Virus record (IMG/VR): IMGVR_UViG_3300047469_000099
Span: 1-42,035 of that record
Source: a virus
Reading direction: 5' to 3' (one strand)
DNA length: 42,035 nucleotides
This document shows positions 1 to 8,124 of the stretch, in pieces. The notes under the pieces are model-generated. The model did not search any database. It was not told the DNA's origin and saw nothing but the letters and a program-made list of their open reading frames with translations. The translations under genes and the position numbers were made by a program. Positions within the stretch are counted from its first letter, which is position 1. Every line of letters begins with the position of its first letter.

Positions 1-321
1 TTGGGGCACCGTCAACCGCAGATTGTCGCCGAGGATCTGGTAACCAAATTCGATCTTGCACGGATCGGACGACGGCGGAAAGAAGCCTAGGGGGCGATCG
101 TTGTATTTCGCGACGATCAGCCGCCCCCAATCCGACGGCAATGCGACGAGATCCTTCGACGGGGTAATTGCGAAGCTCTCGCGCCGCGAACGCGTCTTGA
201 TATTACGGTCGAAATTCCGCTCCGCGAGCATGATGAAGTCGGGGAAAAGCGCTGTCAGATCGCCGCGCTTGAGCCACTTTGCCATCGACGCCTGCAAATC
301 CGAATAAGACTGAATCGCCAT
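1..321 (-). CDS. Head-tail adaptor protein, SU10-type, partial (C-terminus beyond window), left copy
   Basis: Only the first 107 residues are in the window. The protein begins MAIQSYSDLQASMAKW and stays open to the window edge. It closely matches the complete 192-residue protein at 36651-37229. Proteins of this kind connect the portal ring to the tail nozzle in SU10-like podoviruses; I assign the family from sequence resemblance and from its place before the nozzle gene. The ATG at 319-321 is preceded by AAGGAG. The nucleotide sequence differs from the right copy at about one base in ten, so this is a variant rather than an exact duplicate. Confidence 0.7.
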   Translation of the reverse strand, partial: MAIQSYSDLQASMAKWLKRGDLTALFPDFIMLAERNFDRNIKTRSRRESFAITPSKDLVALPSDWGRLIVAKYNDRPLGFFPPSSDPCKIEFGYQILGDNLRLTVPQ

Positions 322-427
322 TTTTGCTATACTCCTTTCGTGGCCCTACTGTGTAGACACCCGGAGGCTGGCGAAAGCTGGCTCCAGCGCTCGGCAACGA
401 GTAGTTCTGGACGATCCCCGGGCACAG

Positions 428-1144
428 TCAGGGCCCTTTCTTTTTTTTGCGGCCGTCGCCGCGCGGAATGACGGAAAACAGTTCCGGCTTCCCAGAAGGG
501 CTGCTGTTCAATACAGCTGTGTCATTGACAGGCACACCACTCTCGTTGAGGCGCTTCGCCTGGTTCTGTAATACCGGACTGCGGCCGCCTGTGACCACCA
601 CCGACTGATCCGACATACCGCTCTGAATCTGCTGCACCAGGTCGTCGATGCCGTACGGCGGGTCCTGTTCTGTCACGCGGCTGTTGTAATGGTGCGTGCC
701 CTTATAGAACACGTCCGGGCTATCGAATTCGGGCATGCCTAGCTGGCTGCGTGCCTTGTTGATCGCCTGGAATTGCTCCGGAGTGAGCGACCCGATGTCG
801 ATTGGCCTCGCCCGATCGCCGCGCTGAAGCGCCTCTAGCAGCGTGCGCGCCTCGCCCAGCGCGCCTGGCTTTAGTGGCCCGGCGAGCATCGGAATCAAGC
901 CGCCAACGGCGTCCGCTGTAGTGCCGGGCTGGTCGGACAATATCCCTGCGTCGCGCATCTTCTGAGCAATCCAGTCCGAGCCGCCGACCGGGTTCGTGAC
1001 CTGCGGAAAGCCTTGCGGCAAGAACTGGCCTGCCGTCGCCATCAGCGCATTGATCGCATCCGCCGACAGATCGACAGGCGCGCCCAGCGCATCAGCCGTG
1101 TAGCCGCGTGAGGCGCCGCCCATGAGCGCGTCGAGTATGCCCAT
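428..1144 (-). CDS. Virion-associated protein with toxin-like C-terminal domain (left copy)
   Basis: 238 residues. The N-terminal part (about 1-105) has a Gly/Ala-rich start with GYTADALGAPVDLSADAIN and a PVGGSDWIAQKM segment, resembling segments I associate with phage virion proteins. The C-terminal part (about 115-238) contains FYKGTHHYNSRV, IDDLVQQIQSG and ends ELFSVIPRGD plus a Lys tail. This layout recalls the PBECR group (phage barnase/EndoU/colicin E5-D/RelE-like nucleases), but I cannot confirm the fold. The right copy (37344-38048) keeps the N-terminal part and the ending but differs strongly between them, as toxin tips do. The start overlaps the stop of the HslV-like gene (TGATG). 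Function otherwise unknown. Confidence 0.6.
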   Translation of the reverse strand: MGILDALMGGASRGYTADALGAPVDLSADAINALMATAGQFLPQGFPQVTNPVGGSDWIAQKMRDAGILSDQPGTTADAVGGLIPMLAGPLKPGALGEARTLLEALQRGDRARPIDIGSLTPEQFQAINKARSQLGMPEFDSPDVFYKGTHHYNSRVTEQDPPYGIDDLVQQIQSGMSDQSVVVTGGRSPVLQNQAKRLNESGVPVNDTAVLNSSPSGKPELFSVIPRGDGRKKKKGP

Positions 1145-1578
1145 CAGTTACTCGCGCAGTTGGCATCGAAGGCCATGACTTCGCCACCGGTGAAAACGTC
1201 ATACAGCGCGGCAATCTCGATGGCCTCGCGCGCGGTGCGACCGCAATGCATGGCCGCCATCGCAAAATCGCGGCCACTTCCCATCGCGTGAAACGACTCG
1301 TGGAGGGGAAGTCGGATCAGCATTTCCTCGAGCCGGAAGGCTTCACCCGTGGGAGCTATAAGCAGCCCAGCAAAGTCATCCGCTTTCGGCTTAAGCGCAC
1401 TCGGATCGGCCTTCTCCAGCCACTCCTTCACCGCACGAATTTGCCCATAGTCACCGGATCCGGCGAAGAGCGCGCCGTCAGGCAGCGCGAACAGTTTCAC
1501 GGCCCTGTATGGCATGCCACTGGACGTCGCCCGAGTATCGGCCGCAAGCGTCTTGCCGTCCCACGCGATCGTCGTCAT
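1144..1578 (-). CDS. HslV/proteasome-beta-like Ntn-hydrolase (left copy)
   Basis: 144 residues beginning MTTIAWDGKTLAADTRAT. Removing Met leaves an N-terminal Thr, the catalytic nucleophile of HslV and proteasome beta subunits. The AAD motif (D14), a Lys at about 28 (YRAVKLF) and the glycine loop FAGSGDYG fit the Asp17, Lys33 and Gly47 positions of that family. It is shorter than bacterial HslV (about 175 residues), and no HslU ATPase gene is in the window. The ATG at 1576-1578 overlaps the stop of the upstream gene as ATGA, which fixes the start. It lies among the head genes, so a role in processing virion or host proteins is possible, but the target is unknown. Confidence 0.72.
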   Translation of the reverse strand: MTTIAWDGKTLAADTRATSSGMPYRAVKLFALPDGALFAGSGDYGQIRAVKEWLEKADPSALKPKADDFAGLLIAPTGEAFRLEEMLIRLPLHESFHAMGSGRDFAMAAMHCGRTAREAIEIAALYDVFTGGEVMAFDANCASN

Positions 1579-1865
1579 ACCTTGCCCGGCGCCACGCGGA
1601 AATAAGCCATGCCCGGATCGTTGCAGATCGCCTTGATGTGCGCCGGATCGCGAAAGAACTCCTGCCACGTCATGCCGCGCGTGTAGCAGTACTGTTCGAT
1701 CACGATGCCGGGAATGTTCGCGACGTGGCGCATGTCCTTGTCGCCGAACTGCTGCGTCGCGCGCAGCTCGGCGTTGTGATCGAGCAAACCGTCGAAGCGC
1801 GCGGTGTGCACTACGACCGTTTCGTCTTTGTCCGGGTTCGCGATGAATTCGGTCGTCGAGTGCAT
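1575..1865 (-). CDS. Conserved phage protein of unknown function, 96 aa (left copy)
   Basis: 96 residues with the segments TEFIANPDKDETVVVHTARFD and VANIPGIVIEQYC, no membrane segment and no motif I recognise. It sits between the 142-residue protein and the HslV-like peptidase, in the stretch where phages often encode small head-completion proteins. The start has AAGGG upstream. The change from diverged to identical repeat sequence falls inside this gene: its 5' half matches the right copy exactly and its 3' half differs (EQYCYTRGMTW here, EAYCFRIGITW in the right copy). Confidence 0.7.
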   Translation of the reverse strand: MHSTTEFIANPDKDETVVVHTARFDGLLDHNAELRATQQFGDKDMRHVANIPGIVIEQYCYTRGMTWQEFFRDPAHIKAICNDPGMAYFRVAPGKV

Positions 1866-1873
1866 ACCGACCC

Positions 1874-2302
1874 TTACAGCAGCGCTTTCGCGCGGTCGAT
1901 CACAGCGATGATCTCGCTCTTGCCCATGTGCACGATGCCTTCGAGATCATCCAGCATCGTTTGCAGAATGGACTTGTGATCCGGCTCAGCGACGACGGCG
2001 GAGCCGGTGGCATCTGCGGCAGAGGTCGACGCCGGCGACTGCGCGGCCGAGACACCACCAGCAGCGTTTCCCTCGTCAGCCGTAACCAAGCCTGTCGCAG
2101 ACACACCCGGGGCCGCGGCAGCCGATGCACCGTTTCCCGCGTCGACCGGCGCGAGCAGCGAGTCGGCGCTCGGATCGACCGTCGCGCCGTTGGCGATCAA
2201 CCCCGGCACGCCACCACTGTCGATAACCACGATGCCGACGAGCTGCTCAGCTTCGCTCGCAAAGATGATCTTCGTATCCGGGTTGTAGTAGAGCCTTTCC
2301 AT
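1874..2302 (-). CDS. Small head-region protein of unknown function, 142 aa (left copy)
   Basis: 142 residues. The first 50 (MERLYYNPDTKIIFASEAEQLVG onward) look folded; the middle is an Ala/Gly/Ser-rich linker; the end (about 108-142) is a predicted helix, HKSILQTMLDDLEGIVHM. A folded domain, flexible linker and terminal helix would suit a capsid decoration or completion protein, but no family is recognised. GGAG precedes the ATG at 2300-2302. It is the first gene after the terminator that follows the coat gene, so it is probably expressed by read-through at a lower level than coat protein. Identical to 38772-39200. Confidence 0.7.
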   Translation of the reverse strand: MERLYYNPDTKIIFASEAEQLVGIVVIDSGGVPGLIANGATVDPSADSLLAPVDAGNGASAAAAPGVSATGLVTADEGNAAGGVSAAQSPASTSAADATGSAVVAEPDHKSILQTMLDDLEGIVHMGKSEIIAVIDRAKALL

Positions 2303-2319
2303 TTCGAATCTCCGTGCGT

Positions 2320-2348
2320 CAAATGAAAACAGCCCCTACGCGAGGGGC
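2320..2348 (-). terminator. Intrinsic terminator after the coat gene (left copy)
   Basis: On the minus strand the stem GCCCCT/AGGGGC (2332-2337 with 2343-2348, loop of five) is followed by TGTTTTCATTT. It begins about 15 bases after the coat stop codon, and probably lowers transcription of the downstream genes relative to coat. The same hairpin is at 39218-39246. Confidence 0.78.
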
Positions 2349-2362
2349 CGTTCCCGTTGCAA

Positions 2363-3319
2363 TTACGACAGGTCGCGAACCTGCGCGGAACTGGCTTCGT
2401 TCCGGGCTTCGAGCGTGCCTTCCCAGGTGATCTGGAAGTTGCGCGCGTCGCCCGTCTTCGCCAGTTCTTCCTTGTCGAACGGGCGCAACGTGGCGAGAGC
2501 CCACAGGTCAGTATCGACCGCGTACGCCGCGTTGTCCGGCGTTGCTACGCCACCCATGACGCGATTCGGGATGATCGACACGTTGCCGAAGTCGCCCGCA
2601 TAGACCGCAAAGGCCGAGTTGAGCACCGCGGCTTTGCCGGTTCCGGCCACCTCGACCTGACGGACTGCGTTGCCCACGAACGTCGACGTCACCTGCTTGT
2701 CGACCGGACGGACGTGCAACTGGCTGACGTTGCCGCCAGCGTTGTACGCGCCGAGCAACGCGGCTTTCAGCAACGGCTCGGCCCACGCGCGATTCGTACC
2801 CGCGACCGGCGCGGTATTCGTCGACGGAACCGGCGCGGCCGAACCTGTGCCACCGCTGAAGTTGGTCGCGATCCAGCCCTTCAGGCCACGCATCGTGCGG
2901 GCGACGGACGCAGAGCCAACAATCGAGGTGGCGTTCATGATGGTGGCCGCTTCGATGTCCTTCTTCAGCTCGACAGCCTTCTTCGCCGACAAACGGGCGA
3001 TTTCCTTGGGGCCGGCCTTCTTCACTGCTTCCTGCGTGCCCGACACGCTGAACGTGTCCTGCACGATCTGGCAGCGGTTGCCGATCCGAACAGTCGGGTT
3101 CTGTGCGGTATAGGTCGCATCAGCACCTTCGACTGCTGCATTAGCTGCGTTCGGCGCGCGCAGCGCGTCGGTTTGCCACTCGTGCAGCACAGCATCAGCG
3201 CCCACCTTTTCGAGGGCCGACGTGAACGGCGTATCGGCCGGGCTGATCATGAAGACCTTGTCGATGAGGTCTTCGCGGTTACCTACGGTCGAGTAGGTCG
3301 TGACGGTATTGGCGGGCAT
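2363..3319 (-). CDS. Major capsid protein, SU10/DUF5309-like (left copy)
   Basis: 318 residues. The N-terminus (TYSTVGNREDLIDKVFMISPADTPF) matches the conserved opening of the DUF5309/SU10 major head protein family: a short lead, then NREDL, then SPxDTPF. The rest is mixed alpha/beta as expected of an HK97-fold coat protein. Its position directly after a scaffold-like gene and its own terminator (2320-2348) support a highly expressed coat gene. The ATG at 3317-3319 has AAGGAG seven bases upstream. It forms the capsid shell around the DNA. Identical to 39261-40217. Confidence 0.85.
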   Translation of the reverse strand: MPANTVTTYSTVGNREDLIDKVFMISPADTPFTSALEKVGADAVLHEWQTDALRAPNAANAAVEGADATYTAQNPTVRIGNRCQIVQDTFSVSGTQEAVKKAGPKEIARLSAKKAVELKKDIEAATIMNATSIVGSASVARTMRGLKGWIATNFSGGTGSAAPVPSTNTAPVAGTNRAWAEPLLKAALLGAYNAGGNVSQLHVRPVDKQVTSTFVGNAVRQVEVAGTGKAAVLNSAFAVYAGDFGNVSIIPNRVMGGVATPDNAAYAVDTDLWALATLRPFDKEELAKTGDARNFQITWEGTLEARNEASSAQVRDLS

Positions 3320-3351
3320 TTTGCTCGCTCCTTATGCGAAGTCCGGCGCGC

Positions 3352-4335
3352 TTATTCGAAGAAAGCGGCCAGCGTATTTACGGATGGAGCCGCCTTGAAT
3401 GCCTTCCCAGCGTTGGCCTTCGCCATCTGGTTTCTGTTCGGCACCTGGCTTGCTCCGGGTCGCTCGGTGCGCGGCGCGGGTCGCACGCCTTGTTGCACCG
3501 CTTTTTGCTTGGCCTTTGCCTGGTCGTACAGCATTGCCTTGCGGGCAATCAGAAACACCTCGGCGGTATCCATTTGGGCCTGCATTTCTGCGGTAATCCC
3601 TTGGGTTTCGAGGTATTTGCCGACCGCCTGTGCGCCTTCCGCTGCCTTCGCCGGGTCCTTCCATTCCGGGATAGCCTCAACGATTTTCTGCGTCGCTTCG
3701 GTGAGACGTCCCTGGAGGCTTGCCGCCTGCTGCTCTGCGTTGCGCTGTTCGAGTGTCTGCTGCACCTGCATGGCCTCATGCAACTGCGCCTGGCGCTGCT
3801 CCCACTGATGCCGGATCCGAACATACTGATTCGGGTCTTGGGCCAGCAGAGCTTCCCAGTTTGGCTGTTGCGAAGCCATCAAGGCTTGCGACTCTCGAAT
3901 GTAGTGCTCCAGTACTGTGCCCAACTGCTTTTCCCGTTCGGGAACCTGGGCTAACTTGGCCTCGGCGTCCTTCCGGATAGCCGCGGCTTCTTCAAACTTG
4001 CGATTCGCGCCGTGATATTTCGACGCTTCAGCGATCAGTTCAGATTGCGTCTTCGTGATCGTCTTGCCGTCGCCGACAGGAATCTCGAAAACCGGATCCT
4101 GCCCGCCGTCTTCGCCGTCACCCTGCTCGCCCTCATCGGCGTTTTCATCGCCGGAGAGAACCAACTCGTCACCGGCGGCGGCATTGTCACCGCCAGCCGC
4201 ATGCGTGCTGCCATCGTCGTCTTCACCGTCTCGCGCTTCGAACATCGCTTCGAGCGACGGACCACCGCCGTCATCATCGGCAGCATGAAACATGAACGAC
4301 AGCAGAACACGCTTGAGCAACTTGGAAATATTCAC
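3352..4335 (-). CDS. Capsid scaffolding protein (left copy)
   Basis: 327 residues from a GTG at 4333-4335. I chose this start because AGGAG lies six bases before it; the TTG six bases earlier would abut the AGGAG. Residues about 15-80 are very acidic (Asp/Glu/Gly), the middle (about 105-220) is a long charged, Gln-rich coiled coil, and the C-terminus is basic and Pro-rich. This is the usual plan of podovirus scaffolds, which line the procapsid and leave before or during packaging. It lies between portal and coat, the standard place. No protease motif is visible in it. Identical to 40250-41233. Confidence 0.78.
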   Translation of the reverse strand: MNISKLLKRVLLSFMFHAADDDGGGPSLEAMFEARDGEDDDGSTHAAGGDNAAAGDELVLSGDENADEGEQGDGEDGGQDPVFEIPVGDGKTITKTQSELIAEASKYHGANRKFEEAAAIRKDAEAKLAQVPEREKQLGTVLEHYIRESQALMASQQPNWEALLAQDPNQYVRIRHQWEQRQAQLHEAMQVQQTLEQRNAEQQAASLQGRLTEATQKIVEAIPEWKDPAKAAEGAQAVGKYLETQGITAEMQAQMDTAEVFLIARKAMLYDQAKAKQKAVQQGVRPAPRTERPGASQVPNRNQMAKANAGKAFKAAPSVNTLAAFFE

Positions 4336-4395
4336 GCACAACTCCTATTCGCTCGCTTCAGCGCGGCGGTTTTCAGGGAATATAAGACTTCACCA

Positions 4396-6864
4396 CTACT
4401 GCATCAACTGTTCAGCAATGCGAAACTCGCGGTTGATCGCCTGCTGTTCGTCGGATTGCTGATCTTGCTGAATAGCGTTGTTCATCGCGACTTCAGTAGC
4501 GGGGTCTGTAACCTTGGCTGCGAACGCAGCTTTCTCACGATCCGCAGCCAGTTGCGCATAGAACTTCTCGCGCTCCCAGGCAAGATTTTGCGTAGCGGCA
4601 TCGCGTTCGCGCTTGTCGAGCAACGCTTCGTGCTGCGTCTGCAACTGCGCTTTCAGATTGGTCTCGCGCACGCTTTGCTGTTCCTGCTGCTGAATCTTCG
4701 CGGCGTCCGTCTGTTGCTGCAGCTGTGCCTTGGTCGTCTCGATCTGGACCTGACCGTTGATGAGCTGTTGCTGCGGATCTGGATGCGGCGGCTGCGGCGG
4801 CGGCGCTTGCGGCGGCGAGAAGAACTGTGACGGCTCGCCAAGCTGCAAAGCCTGCACGAGCTCGGTCGCCGACTTGTAGATGTTCTGCGGCGTCACCGTG
4901 CTCGCAACGGCAGGATTCGGGCTCTGCGCGATGGTCTGCTGCACACCGAGCAGATTGGTCAACTGCTGAACACGCCGGCCGCTGTCGCCGGTCCCGGTCC
5001 CCACGTCGGCTTTCATCGAATACTGGTTGCGCCACACGCGCGGATCAACGTCGACCCAACTGCCGTTGAGTTGGAACGTCATGTTCTTGTCCTGATAGTT
5101 CGCGAGCAGCTTCTGGATCAACCGGAACAGATCTTTCACGCCGGTCTCGGCGAACGTCCGCGCGATCAGCTTCACGCGCAGATCGGCGCGCTGCGTGATG
5201 TTTTCAATACCGGTCGCCGTATGGTTCAGCGTGTCGCTGTCGAGCCCCTGACTGTATTTCGTGATGCCAGTGCGTTCCTGCGACATGCTGTCGACGTACT
5301 GCAGCAACTGATATGCGCCGGCGCTGTCCGACATACCTTGCTGGATCGGCCCGATTGCATTCATGCCGGCGCCGCCCTTTACGCGAACCGGTCGGCCCGG
5401 CGCGTTATTCAGGAAGTCGGACATGTTGACCTTGGTCTCGTCGACCCACGAACGCCCGTTGATCTGAATGTTCATGTTGTCCTGCAGCCCGCGAAGCATT
5501 CCAGTCTTCAGCTTCTGGATCGGCATAGCGAGATCGGCAATCGATCTACCATGCAGCAAGCCGGGGATGCGCACCGGGCACAGCACAGCATACGGCGGCC
5601 CGTCGCACACCTCGTTATCGAGGATGACGTCGCCGGCCTTGGTGATCTTGCGCCACTCCGAAATGCCATCGCCGTCGCAGTCGATCGGCAGATAGCATTC
5701 GTACAGCCAGACCTTGCGCTGCGACTCGTCGCCGTTGCCATCGTCTTCGACCATCGTGGCGAATGCGTCCTCGAGCGACGTGCGCGCCTGCGAAAGCCCA
5801 TTGAGCGTGGCCGTTTCTGCGCTCGGATCGGACGAAATGTCGTCGACATTCGCGTAACCGGCAGCGCGCAACTCCGAAATCGACTTCTTGACGCGATCCG
5901 CACAAAAGCCGTCGCGGATCCGGCGCGACGTCTGCGCGACAAGGAAGTCTTCGGAGTTCAGCGCTTCGATCGCCACGTGGCCGGTCTTCTTCGAGATCGT
6001 CAGAACAACGTTGTGCAGCTGCGGCAGCGCCGAGACGTCAACCGGCGGCGGTGGCTGCATCGGTGCCTGCGGTTGCGGCGGCTGGCCCGACGGCATGGCA
6101 CCAGACGGCGGCATACCGGCACCCGGTGCCGGGTTCGGATGTGCGACTTGAGCCTGATAGGCCTGCTGAGCCTGCTGGAACTGCATCATCGTGGCGCGCT
6201 CGGCAGCTGGATCGACGTAGCTAGTGATGCTGGTGATCGTCACGCCGGCGTCGTTCGTGAGGATGGCCAGTTGCTCGTCAGTCAGACCGGTGTACTCTTC
6301 ACGCGTCGTCTCGGTTTCTTCTTCCCACCAGCATTTCGCAACGCCGATCTTGAAGATCAACGCCGTCTTGAACCAGTCCATGAACACTTCAAAACCGGGG
6401 TTCTGCTCGTTCACGACGTGATTAGCCAAGTGTGTCATCTGCTCGGCGCCCTGCTCGTCGCTGGGTTTGCGCGGGCAGAACTTCACTGGCTTTCCAGAGG
6501 CGAAGAAAATCTCCATGAGCGACGGCATCAACCACTCGACCTGATCGCTCACGACGGTGTCGACGACTGCAGACCGCCCTTCGACTTCGGGAGCCGCCAA
6601 ATCACCCTCAGCAAGGCCGAGGTAGTACTGCATCGCCTTTTCCTGCTCTTTGGCAATGCCAGTCCCTAGCCAGCTCTGCGACTGCGAGATATGACTCTCG
6701 ACGATTGCCGAGATTTCCTCGTCAGACATCTTGACAGGCGCTTCACCATCGCTGCCCATCTGCGTGATCTGCTGGACCGGAACACCCGGCTCCGGAACGC
6801 CGGCCGGCGATGAGTCAGGCAGCATCGACAGCGCGACTTGCTCGAGTAGTTGGTTTTGGTCCAT
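4396..6864 (-). CDS. Portal protein, SU10/phiEco32-like
   Basis: 822 residues, within the range of podovirus portals. The N-terminal 60 residues are acidic and Gln/Met-rich. The core includes MDWFKTALIFKIGVAKCWWEE and a long helical region, with a Pro-rich insert at about 235-270. The last ~130 residues are a Gln/Ala-rich coiled coil, probably the barrel reaching into the capsid. Twelve copies would form the DNA channel at one capsid corner. The start overlaps the large-terminase stop (TAATG), tying translation of the two. The C-terminal 247 residues are encoded again, identically, at 41294-42035. Confidence 0.85.
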   Translation of the reverse strand: MDQNQLLEQVALSMLPDSSPAGVPEPGVPVQQITQMGSDGEAPVKMSDEEISAIVESHISQSQSWLGTGIAKEQEKAMQYYLGLAEGDLAAPEVEGRSAVVDTVVSDQVEWLMPSLMEIFFASGKPVKFCPRKPSDEQGAEQMTHLANHVVNEQNPGFEVFMDWFKTALIFKIGVAKCWWEEETETTREEYTGLTDEQLAILTNDAGVTITSITSYVDPAAERATMMQFQQAQQAYQAQVAHPNPAPGAGMPPSGAMPSGQPPQPQAPMQPPPPVDVSALPQLHNVVLTISKKTGHVAIEALNSEDFLVAQTSRRIRDGFCADRVKKSISELRAAGYANVDDISSDPSAETATLNGLSQARTSLEDAFATMVEDDGNGDESQRKVWLYECYLPIDCDGDGISEWRKITKAGDVILDNEVCDGPPYAVLCPVRIPGLLHGRSIADLAMPIQKLKTGMLRGLQDNMNIQINGRSWVDETKVNMSDFLNNAPGRPVRVKGGAGMNAIGPIQQGMSDSAGAYQLLQYVDSMSQERTGITKYSQGLDSDTLNHTATGIENITQRADLRVKLIARTFAETGVKDLFRLIQKLLANYQDKNMTFQLNGSWVDVDPRVWRNQYSMKADVGTGTGDSGRRVQQLTNLLGVQQTIAQSPNPAVASTVTPQNIYKSATELVQALQLGEPSQFFSPPQAPPPQPPHPDPQQQLINGQVQIETTKAQLQQQTDAAKIQQQEQQSVRETNLKAQLQTQHEALLDKRERDAATQNLAWEREKFYAQLAADREKAAFAAKVTDPATEVAMNNAIQQDQQSDEQQAINREFRIAEQLMQ

Positions 6865-8123
6865 TACACAGTCACCACTGATTTGAAGTTGAGCGAGCCG
6901 CCCCAGTTCGAGCGGTTGTTATGCATCTTCGGCGCGTGCACCGATTCGTACCGCACCATGTCGCAGGCATGCGAATGCTCATCGTGCAGCGGATGGCCGG
7001 TCTTCGTGCGTTGGTAGCGCTTCAGATGCTCGATCAGCGGCGCGCAGCGCGTCTTGTCCATGTAGGTCTTGGGCAACGACTCGCGCACCAGCCGAATGCC
7101 GTGCTCTACAGGGATGTTGTCGACGATCTCGACCTCCCAGCCGAACGCCTCCATCTGCTCTTTCATCGAGACGCCGTTCGCTTCCATGCGTTTGGCTTCG
7201 GCGTCGTGAGGCATAACGATGATCGCGCCGTCGTAGCCGCGCGCTCTGAACTCGTCGCTGAACCACTTCAGGCCGACGCGATGGTTCTCGACGAAGTCGA
7301 TATATCGGCGCTCGCCTGCTACCTGCTGCACAACACCGGCGGACGTGTAATCGTTGAATCCCAAGTCCATGATGATGTACACGTTCAGTTGCTCGTCGTG
7401 CACCATGTTCAGCATCCGGCCTTCCCGCTCCATCCGTGCAATTTCGTCGAAGTAGATCGCGCCTTCGACGGCCGGAAGTGGCTCGCCAAGCCAAACATGT
7501 CGATGCATCACAGGATCCAGAGCCGCCATGTGCTGCTCCTGCCGCCGCAATACATCCGGAAACCACGGATTCTTGTCAAAGTTGACGAACAGGTTCGCGC
7601 ACTCAGGCAAACCCTTTTTCACGATCAGATCGAAAATGAAATCCGTCTCTAACTCCGGGTTCCAGCTCAAGATGATCTGCGAGCCTGCTGCGCGGATCGT
7701 CGGGTCTAGCTTGTTCCAGCTTTTCGCCGAAAGGTATTGCGCCTCTTCGATCCAGCACCAATCGATATTCGCCATCGACTTGACGGCCGACACGCTAAGA
7801 TCGTTCAGGCCTTTGAAGATGAATGCTCCGCCGATCTTCGGCCGTATCTCGTCGCGCAGAATGTCGAACTGAGACACAAGTCCCAATTCCTCGATCTCAG
7901 CAACGATCTGCGCGTAGACGGATTCCTTGATCGAATCCTGTATCTCGCGGGTGCACAAACCACGCAGCGGCTTTTCGAGCGCTTTCAGTACCCGCGAACG
8001 AGCCACGTTCTTCGTCTTACCCGAGCCGCGGCCACCGCGCAGACTGATGTAACGCCATTGCTCCTCGAACAGCACCCGCGACCACTTGGGCATTTCCGCT
8101 TCAGTCCAACCGCCTTTCGCCAC
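6864..8123 (-). CDS. terL: Terminase large subunit (Terminase_3 family)
   Basis: 419 residues from a GTG. Walker A is GGRGSGKT (30-37). Walker B with the catalytic acid is IDWCWIEEA, and the coupling motif is ILSWNP. The C-terminal RNase-H-like nuclease domain has IIMDLGFNDYTSAG (first Asp) and HSHACDMVRY (last Asp). It pumps DNA into the procapsid through the portal and cuts the concatemer. It follows the small proteins and small terminase and overlaps portal by one base. All key residues are present. Confidence 0.95.
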   Translation of the reverse strand: MAKGGWTEAEMPKWSRVLFEEQWRYISLRGGRGSGKTKNVARSRVLKALEKPLRGLCTREIQDSIKESVYAQIVAEIEELGLVSQFDILRDEIRPKIGGAFIFKGLNDLSVSAVKSMANIDWCWIEEAQYLSAKSWNKLDPTIRAAGSQIILSWNPELETDFIFDLIVKKGLPECANLFVNFDKNPWFPDVLRRQEQHMAALDPVMHRHVWLGEPLPAVEGAIYFDEIARMEREGRMLNMVHDEQLNVYIIMDLGFNDYTSAGVVQQVAGERRYIDFVENHRVGLKWFSDEFRARGYDGAIIVMPHDAEAKRMEANGVSMKEQMEAFGWEVEIVDNIPVEHGIRLVRESLPKTYMDKTRCAPLIEHLKRYQRTKTGHPLHDEHSHACDMVRYESVHAPKMHNNRSNWGGSLNFKSVVTV

Positions 8124-8124
8124 G

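Larger units (their letters stand above)
1..5137. repeat. Left copy of a 5.1-kb direct repeat (partner 36909-42035)
   Basis: This stretch matches 36909-42035 in the same orientation. From 1750 to 5137 it is identical to 38648-42035 at a constant offset of 36898, as far as I could compare by eye. From 1 to about 1749 the copies are homologous but diverged, with small indels that shift the offset from 36908 to 36898, and the spacer at 322-427 is unrelated to its counterpart. The change from diverged to identical sequence is abrupt, inside the gene at 1575-1865. Confidence 0.95.

Noticed and set aside
2357-3808. Long plus-strand open frame (483 codons) opposite the coat and scaffold genes
   Set aside because: It is antisense to two well-supported genes, is Arg/Cys-rich with no family resemblance, and exists because of high GC. 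The same shadow appears at 39255-40706.
5071-6669. Long plus-strand open frame (532 codons) opposite the portal gene
   Set aside because: Antisense to the portal gene, Arg/His-rich, no ribosome binding site and no domain; a GC shadow.
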